From the NCBI GenBank assembly GCA_003219495.1, contig QHOZ01000031.1, positions 14,276 through 23,731 of the forward strand: a stretch of 9,456 bases of DNA, written 5' to 3'. The stretch's first letter is position 1. Each line of letters begins with the position of its first letter. The DNA comes from Verrucomicrobiota bacterium. Its GTDB lineage: Bacteria; Verrucomicrobiota; Verrucomicrobiae; Chthoniobacterales; UBA10450. Below are positions 5,411 through 9,456 of this stretch, piece after piece. A model generated the notes under the pieces. That model saw nothing but the letters and a program-made list of their open reading frames with translations. It searched no databases and had not been told where the DNA came from. The position numbers and the translations under genes are program-made.

Positions 5411-6705
5411 ATCCAAAATCCTGCCGGAATCACCGCGTTCTTTGGGACGACCACGATTCCATCCCGGATGAAATAGTTCTCCGCATCGAAGTCGGGCGGT
5501 TTTCCTTCCGGGGTAATCACGACTCCGTCGGCAATGCGCGCGTTCTTGTCGATGATCGCGCGATTGATCACGCAATTTTTCCCGATGCCCATCAGCGGCA
5601 CATTTCCGGCGCCGGCCGGCCGGTCCTGCTCGAAAAAATCCGCGCCCATGATCACGCTGTTACGAATCGTCGCGCCGCTTTGAATGATGCTGCGAATCCC
5701 GATCACGCTCCGCTCGATGTGCGCGTCGGAAATAATGCAGCCATCGGAAATGAGCGCCTGTCGCAGATTCGCGCCGTTCACTTTGCTGCCTGGTAAAAAT
5801 CGCGGATGCGTGTAGATCGGCGCTTCGGTGTCGAAGAAGCTGTACTGTGGGACGATGGCGGTGAGATCAAGGTTCGCTTCATAAAACGCGCGCACCGTTC
5901 CGATATCTTCCCAATAACCTTGAAAGATGAACGCGTTCACATGTCGATCCTTGATTGACTGCGGAATGATATGCTTGCCGAAATCCACGAGATCGTTCGC
6001 GAGGCAGTCGACCAGCACCTCTCGATTGAAAACGTAAATGCCCATTGAGGCTTGCAAGAGCTCGTCGTTTTCGTCCGAGCCAATGTCGCGGAGCAACTCG
6101 CGGGTCATCTTCAATTCCTGAACCACCACAGGATCTTTCGGCTTCTCCACGAAGCGCGTGATTCGCCGGTCGACTCCGCATTGCATGATCCCGAAATCCG
6201 AAGCTTGCGCGCGCTGCACCGGTTTCGTGGCGAGGGTGATATCGGCACCGCTTTGAATGTGCTGATGCAACAGCGTGCGAAAATCCATCCGGTAAAGTTG
6301 GTCGCCGCTGAGAATGAGATAGTAATCGAACGCGCGCTCGAGGAAGTAGCGCATGTTCTGCCGAACTGCGTCCGCGGTCCCCTGATACCACTCCGAACCC
6401 TCCGGCGTTTGTTGCGCGGCGAGGATGTCGATGAAGCTGCGCGAGAAATTGTCGAACTTGTAGCTCGCCTGCATGTGCCGGTGCAGCGACATGCTGTTAA
6501 ATTGCGTCAGCACGTAAATCGAGCGCATTCCCGAGTTCAGGCAATTGCTGATCGGGATATCGACAATGCGATATTTTCCGCCGAGAGGCACCGCCGGTTT
6601 CGCGCGGTCTTTCGTTAACGGGAACAAACGGGTCCCCGCGCCGCCGCCCATGATGATAGCGAGCGTGCGCTGCGTTGTGCCGGGCGGCAATGCGGGCGTT
6701 GCCAT
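5407..6705 (-). CDS. glgC: Glucose-1-phosphate adenylyltransferase (ADP-glucose pyrophosphorylase)
   Basis: 432 residues from the ATG at 6705. It makes ADP-glucose and pyrophosphate from glucose-1-phosphate and ATP, the committed step of glycogen synthesis. The nucleotidyltransferase domain opens with IIMGGGAGTRLFPLT and RAKPAVPLGG (about 17-43). It continues with YQGTADAVRQN (107-117), the catalytic SGDQLYRMD (133-141, Asp135), ASDFGIM (168-174), the sugar-phosphate-binding FVEKPK (185-190, Lys188), SMGIYVF (220-226) and GYWEDIGT (263-270). A C-terminal left-handed beta-helix (about 290-415) with hexapeptide repeats completes a full-length enzyme. The NCLNSGMRSIYVLTQFNS block resembles cyanobacterial and plant enzymes more than enteric GlgC. 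A GTG at 6747 would add 14 residues (446 in all); neither start has a good Shine-Dalgarno. It is transcribed away from glmS and converges on the lipoprotein gene. Confidence 0.95.
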   Translation of the reverse strand: MATPALPPGTTQRTLAIIMGGGAGTRLFPLTKDRAKPAVPLGGKYRIVDIPISNCLNSGMRSIYVLTQFNSMSLHRHMQASYKFDNFSRSFIDILAAQQTPEGSEWYQGTADAVRQNMRYFLERAFDYYLILSGDQLYRMDFRTLLHQHIQSGADITLATKPVQRAQASDFGIMQCGVDRRITRFVEKPKDPVVVQELKMTRELLRDIGSDENDELLQASMGIYVFNREVLVDCLANDLVDFGKHIIPQSIKDRHVNAFIFQGYWEDIGTVRAFYEANLDLTAIVPQYSFFDTEAPIYTHPRFLPGSKVNGANLRQALISDGCIISDAHIERSVIGIRSIIQSGATIRNSVIMGADFFEQDRPAGAGNVPLMGIGKNCVINRAIIDKNARIADGVVITPEGKPPDFDAENYFIRDGIVVVPKNAVIPAGFWI

Positions 6706-6787
6706 TGCCGGAAGAGAATCGCGCGCGGCGGGATTTTGTGTCTGCACATTCCCAATAACTCAGGCCTCGCCGCTTCGGGCAACCTTT

Positions 6788-6816
6788 TTGCTCAAATTAG
6801 CGTTCGTTGCTACTAT
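6788..6816 (+). promoter_or_regulatory. Likely glmS promoter with extended -10
   Basis: TTGCTC (6788-6793) is separated by 17 bases from TACTAT (6811-6816), and the -10 is preceded by TGC (6808-6810), the extended -10 signature. Transcription would begin near 6823, giving a leader of about 20 bases before the glmS ATG. That leaves no room for a glmS ribozyme. It sits in the divergent glgC/glmS intergenic region. The hexamers are partial matches judged by eye. Confidence 0.42.
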
Positions 6817-6842
6817 CTCGTCGTTAATCGGTCACCGGAACT

Positions 6843-8699
6843 ATGTGCGGAATCGTTGGTTATGTCGGACGTGAGGAAGCGGCGCCTATTTTGCTCGATG
6901 GGCTCCGCCGCCTTGAATATCGCGGGTACGATTCGGCCGGGGTCGCCATCGTCAACGGCGATCGGCTTGAAACGCGCAAGTGCGCGGGGCGAATTGCCTC
7001 CCTTGCGACGCTGATTTCGCAAAAGCCCGCCGCCGGGCATTACGGAATCAGTCACACGCGTTGGGCGACTCACGGCAAAGTTACCGATGACAACGCGCAC
7101 CCGCATTTTGACGCCACGGGCAAGATCGCGCTCGTGCATAACGGCGTGATCGAAAACTATCAGGCGCTCAAGGAACAGCTCATTCAAGACGGCGAAACGA
7201 ATTTTCGATCCGATACCGACACCGAAGTGCTCGCGCATTTGATCGGCAATATTTATCACAAGCTCGATGGCTCGGACTCGAAAGCACGATTGGTTAACGC
7301 GACTCGTGACGCGCTCAAGCTAGTCATCGGCACCTACGGAATCGCCGTGGTGCATGCCGATATTCCTGATTTTGTTGTCGGCGCGCGGCGCGGCTGCCCG
7401 CTCGTGCTCGGCGTTGGCAAAGACGAAAATTTCATCGCGAGCGATGTGAGCGCGATCGTCGCCCACACGCGCGACGTTGTTTATCTAAACGATTTCGATC
7501 TCGTCGCGTTCGATCGCGAAAATTTCGAGATCAGCTCGGTCGACGGCGCGGTCGGGCAACACGCCGTCAGCAAAGTCGAGTTCACCGCGGAAGACATCAA
7601 GAAGGGCGATTACCCGCACTACATGCTCAAGGAAATCTGCGAGCAGCCCGATACCGTGCGGGACGCGATGCGCGGCCGAATTGTTCTTGAAGATTCCACC
7701 GCGAAACTCGGCGGCCTGGACATGAATCCGGCGGAACTGCGCGATGTTTCGCGCATCGTCCTGACCGGTTGCGGGACTGCGCTCCACGCCGCGCGCGTCG
7801 GCGAATATGCGATCGAGCAACTCGCGAACGTTTCCGTGGATGTCGATTTTGCGAGCGAGTACCGTCATCGCAATACACCGCCAACCGAACGCACGCTCGT
7901 TTTCGCGATCAGCCAGAGCGGCGAAACGGCGGACACGCTGGGCGCATTGCGCGAGAGCAAACGCAAAGGCTATCGCACGCTCGGAATTTGTAACAATGTC
8001 GCGAGCACGATCGCGCGCGAGAGCGACGGCGGCGTTTATATGCATGCCGGACCGGAGATCGGCGTCGCGGCGACAAAATCTTTTACATCACAGTTGATTA
8101 TTCTCACGCTGATCAGCCTTCTGCTTGGCCGGATGCGACAACTTTCCACCGCGCAAGGCAAGCGGGTCATCGATGCGCTCGGCGCGTTGCCCGGACAAAT
8201 CGAAGAGGTCTTGAAACTCAGCGATCACATTAAATCGATCGCGAAGAAATACGTGAATGCGCCGGGGATGCTGTTCTTCGGGCGGCAGTTCAATTATCCG
8301 ATCGCGCTCGAAGGCGCGCTCAAACTCAAAGAGATCACCTATCTGTTTGCCGAAGGACATCCGAGCGCGGAACTGAAACATGGAATCATCGCACTGATTC
8401 GCCCCGATTTGCCGTCGGTGTTCATCGCGCCGGACGACGCCGTGTTGTCGAAAAACATCAACAACATGGAGCAAGTGAAAGCGCGAAAGGGACCGATCAT
8501 CGCCGTCACTTCCGGCGATGGCGCAAAAAAATTAAAAGGTTTGGCCGAGGATATCATCGAAGTGCCGAGCACGATCGATTGCCTCAGTCCGGTGCTATCG
8601 GTGATCCCGCTCCAGTTACTCGCCTACCATCTCGCGGTCGCGCTCAAGCGCGACGTCGACAAGCCGCGCAACCTTGCCAAAAGCGTGACGGTCGAATAA
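6843..8699 (+). CDS. glmS: Glutamine--fructose-6-phosphate aminotransferase (isomerizing)
   Basis: 618 residues, close to the roughly 609 of E. coli GlmS. It converts fructose-6-phosphate and glutamine to glucosamine-6-phosphate and glutamate in the cytoplasm, the first step toward UDP-GlcNAc for peptidoglycan and lipid A. The N-terminal class II glutaminase domain begins MCGIVGYVG, with Cys2 as the nucleophile once Met is removed. It continues with LEYRGYDSAG, HTRWATHGKVTDDNAHPH, VHNGVIENY and the SDTDTEVLAHL loop. Two SIS isomerase domains follow: LTGCGTALHAARVGEYAIE and SQSGETADTLGALRESK in the first, FGRQFNYPIALEGALKLKE and EGHPSAELKHG in the second. It ends in the canonical catalytic tail KPRNLAKSVTVE. 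All key motifs are intact. The ATG is fixed by the requirement for Met-Cys; only a weak CCGGA precedes it. Divergent from glgC; the next gene starts 83 bases after its stop. Confidence 0.97.
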   Translation: MCGIVGYVGREEAAPILLDGLRRLEYRGYDSAGVAIVNGDRLETRKCAGRIASLATLISQKPAAGHYGISHTRWATHGKVTDDNAHPHFDATGKIALVHNGVIENYQALKEQLIQDGETNFRSDTDTEVLAHLIGNIYHKLDGSDSKARLVNATRDALKLVIGTYGIAVVHADIPDFVVGARRGCPLVLGVGKDENFIASDVSAIVAHTRDVVYLNDFDLVAFDRENFEISSVDGAVGQHAVSKVEFTAEDIKKGDYPHYMLKEICEQPDTVRDAMRGRIVLEDSTAKLGGLDMNPAELRDVSRIVLTGCGTALHAARVGEYAIEQLANVSVDVDFASEYRHRNTPPTERTLVFAISQSGETADTLGALRESKRKGYRTLGICNNVASTIARESDGGVYMHAGPEIGVAATKSFTSQLIILTLISLLLGRMRQLSTAQGKRVIDALGALPGQIEEVLKLSDHIKSIAKKYVNAPGMLFFGRQFNYPIALEGALKLKEITYLFAEGHPSAELKHGIIALIRPDLPSVFIAPDDAVLSKNINNMEQVKARKGPIIAVTSGDGAKKLKGLAEDIIEVPSTIDCLSPVLSVIPLQLLAYHLAVALKRDVDKPRNLAKSVTVE

Positions 8700-8713
8700 C
8701 CGGCGCTTATTGG

Positions 8714-8756
8714 GCGAAATATCGAAATGCCGGTTCCCGGCGGACTAAAATTTCGC
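8714..8756. repeat. Nested inverted repeats between glmS and the ATPase gene
   Basis: An outer pair, GCGAAAT (8714-8720) and ATTTCGC (8750-8756), encloses an inner hairpin of GCCGG (8729-8733), loop TTC, and CCGGC (8737-8741). Both pairings are exact. The bases between the arms are unpaired, so this is a loose two-stem structure. It may mark the glmS transcript end, but there is no T-tract. Two -10-like TAAAAT sequences (8746-8751, 8757-8762) lie at its right edge without a convincing -35. Confidence 0.35.
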
Positions 8757-8782
8757 TAAAATGTCCGGGAAGATTCCGAGCC

Positions 8783-9456
8783 GTGCAACAAAACGAAGAT
8801 TACGTACTTAAAGTTTTGCAAGATGTCGGACTTGTGTCCCGGAAACAAGTCGACGCCGCGCGAAAGCGTCTCGACGGCCAAAACAACGTCGTCGACGTGC
8901 TGATCAAAGACGGCGTCGTCAGCGACGCGGACGTCTCGCGCTCGCTCGCGGCGCAAGCGCACATGGATTGGATCGATCTGTCCGCGATGGTCATTCCCCC
9001 GGCGGTGATCAAACAGATCTCGGCCGCGGATGCGCGTCGTTTCAAAGTGATCCCGGTTGCGTTCGGTGAAACCGGACTCGTCGTCGCGGTGAGCGATCCG
9101 CTCGACATCGACACGATCGATAGCCTCGGATTTCTCCTTCACCGCGAGCTCGAGCTTGTCTGCTCGAGTCCGGACAAGATTCACGAAGCGTTAATCAAAT
9201 ATTACGGAACGGCGGATGAAGCCTCCGACATCATCCAGGAAAAAATCGGCGAAGATGTCGATCTTGGTCTCGAGATCGGAGATGCCGCGGCGATTACCGA
9301 GACCGATGAAGCCGATGCACCGATTATTCGAATGGTCTCGATGTTGATTATCGAAGCGCATCGCGCCGGAGCAAGTGACATTCATCTCGAGCCGCTCGAC
9401 AAGAAATTCCGGGTGCGATTTCGAGTCGATGGCGTGCTTCAGGAGATGCAAGCGCC
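8783..9456 (+). CDS. GspE/PilB-family type II secretion or type IV pilus ATPase (3' partial)
   Basis: The frame is open from the GTG at 8783 to the window end (224 codons and two bases). The N-terminal region (about 1-150) is a T2SSE_N/MshEN-type domain: a helix-rich start (VLQDVGLVSRKQVDAAR, then LIKDGVVSDADVSRSLA), then LIPP-like MVIPPAVIKQI, RRFKVIPVAF and LVVAVSDPLDIDTID. After an acidic linker (about 161-188) comes the start of the conserved ATPase core, APIIRMVSMLIIEAHRAGAS, then DIHLEPLDKKFRVRFRVDGV. The Walker A, Asp, Walker B and His boxes would lie beyond the window, so activity cannot be judged. The core opening is shared by pilus extension (PilB) and secretion (GspE) ATPases, so I give no symbol. 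The GTG start is supported by GGGAAGA (8767-8773) nine bases upstream; the ATG at 8761 is in another frame and stops at once. Acts at the inner-membrane face of the machine. Confidence 0.9.
   Translation, partial: MQQNEDYVLKVLQDVGLVSRKQVDAARKRLDGQNNVVDVLIKDGVVSDADVSRSLAAQAHMDWIDLSAMVIPPAVIKQISAADARRFKVIPVAFGETGLVVAVSDPLDIDTIDSLGFLLHRELELVCSSPDKIHEALIKYYGTADEASDIIQEKIGEDVDLGLEIGDAAAITETDEADAPIIRMVSMLIIEAHRAGASDIHLEPLDKKFRVRFRVDGVLQEMQA

Noticed and set aside
6052..6618. A 188-codon plus-strand frame inside glgC
   Set aside because: It is the antisense shadow of the strongly conserved glgC gene; its translation shows no domain.
6748..6842. A glmS-type ribozyme/riboswitch upstream of glmS
   Set aside because: The whole divergent gap is only about 95-140 bases, shared with the glgC 5' end, and shows no recognisable ribozyme core.
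7485..8045. A 186-codon minus-strand frame inside glmS
   Set aside because: It is a shadow of glmS, whose plus-strand motifs are complete across the same stretch.

Overview
The window is about 9.5 kb of moderately GC-rich, densely coding bacterial chromosome. It holds housekeeping carbohydrate and envelope genes plus signalling and pilus or secretion genes. The lpxD gene and a lipobox lipoprotein indicate a Gram-negative (diderm) cell. The gene set and the style of several proteins (a Staphylococcus-type class I aldolase, a plant/cyanobacterial-looking GlgC, a NYN-domain protein, a coiled-coil membrane protein paired with a tiny lipoprotein) suggest to me a soil-type Verrucomicrobiota, perhaps Chthoniobacterales. 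That placement is inference from remembered family resemblance, not from any search.

Layout. Positions 1-1173 (+) are the 3' part of a GAF-PAS sensor histidine kinase whose start lies outside the window. 1232-2134 (+) is a class I fructose-bisphosphate aldolase. 2209-3205 (+) is lpxD, the lipid A N-acyltransferase gene, broken by a frameshift near 2970 that is best explained by a deletion of about 23 bases. 3224-3256 holds overlapping inverted repeats. 3290-3739 (+) is a stand-alone receiver-domain response regulator whose stop codon abuts the stop of a convergent NYN-domain (YacP-like) gene at 3740-4144 (-). 4145-4390 is a divergent intergenic region with a possible promoter, a short direct repeat and a doubtful minus-strand ORF. 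4391-5203 (+) is a membrane-anchored coiled-coil protein, and it overlaps a 69-residue lipoprotein gene (5184-5393). 5407-6705 (-) is glgC, converging on the lipoprotein gene with a hairpin spanning both stop codons. 6843-8699 (+) is glmS, divergent from glgC, with a reasonable promoter in between. 8783-9456 (+) is the 5' part of a GspE/PilB-type ATPase that runs off the window.

Functionally, the aldolase, GlgC and GlmS sit around the hexose-phosphate pool: glycolysis/gluconeogenesis, glycogen precursor ADP-glucose, and glucosamine-6-phosphate for UDP-GlcNAc. UDP-GlcNAc in turn feeds peptidoglycan and lipid A, the pathway of LpxD. The kinase and the lone receiver could belong to one signalling chain, but the sequence does not prove it. 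I see no phage, IS element, CRISPR array, tRNA or rRNA. Most of the window is ordinary chromosome. The points that stand out are the broken lpxD and the uncharacterised coiled-coil/lipoprotein pair.
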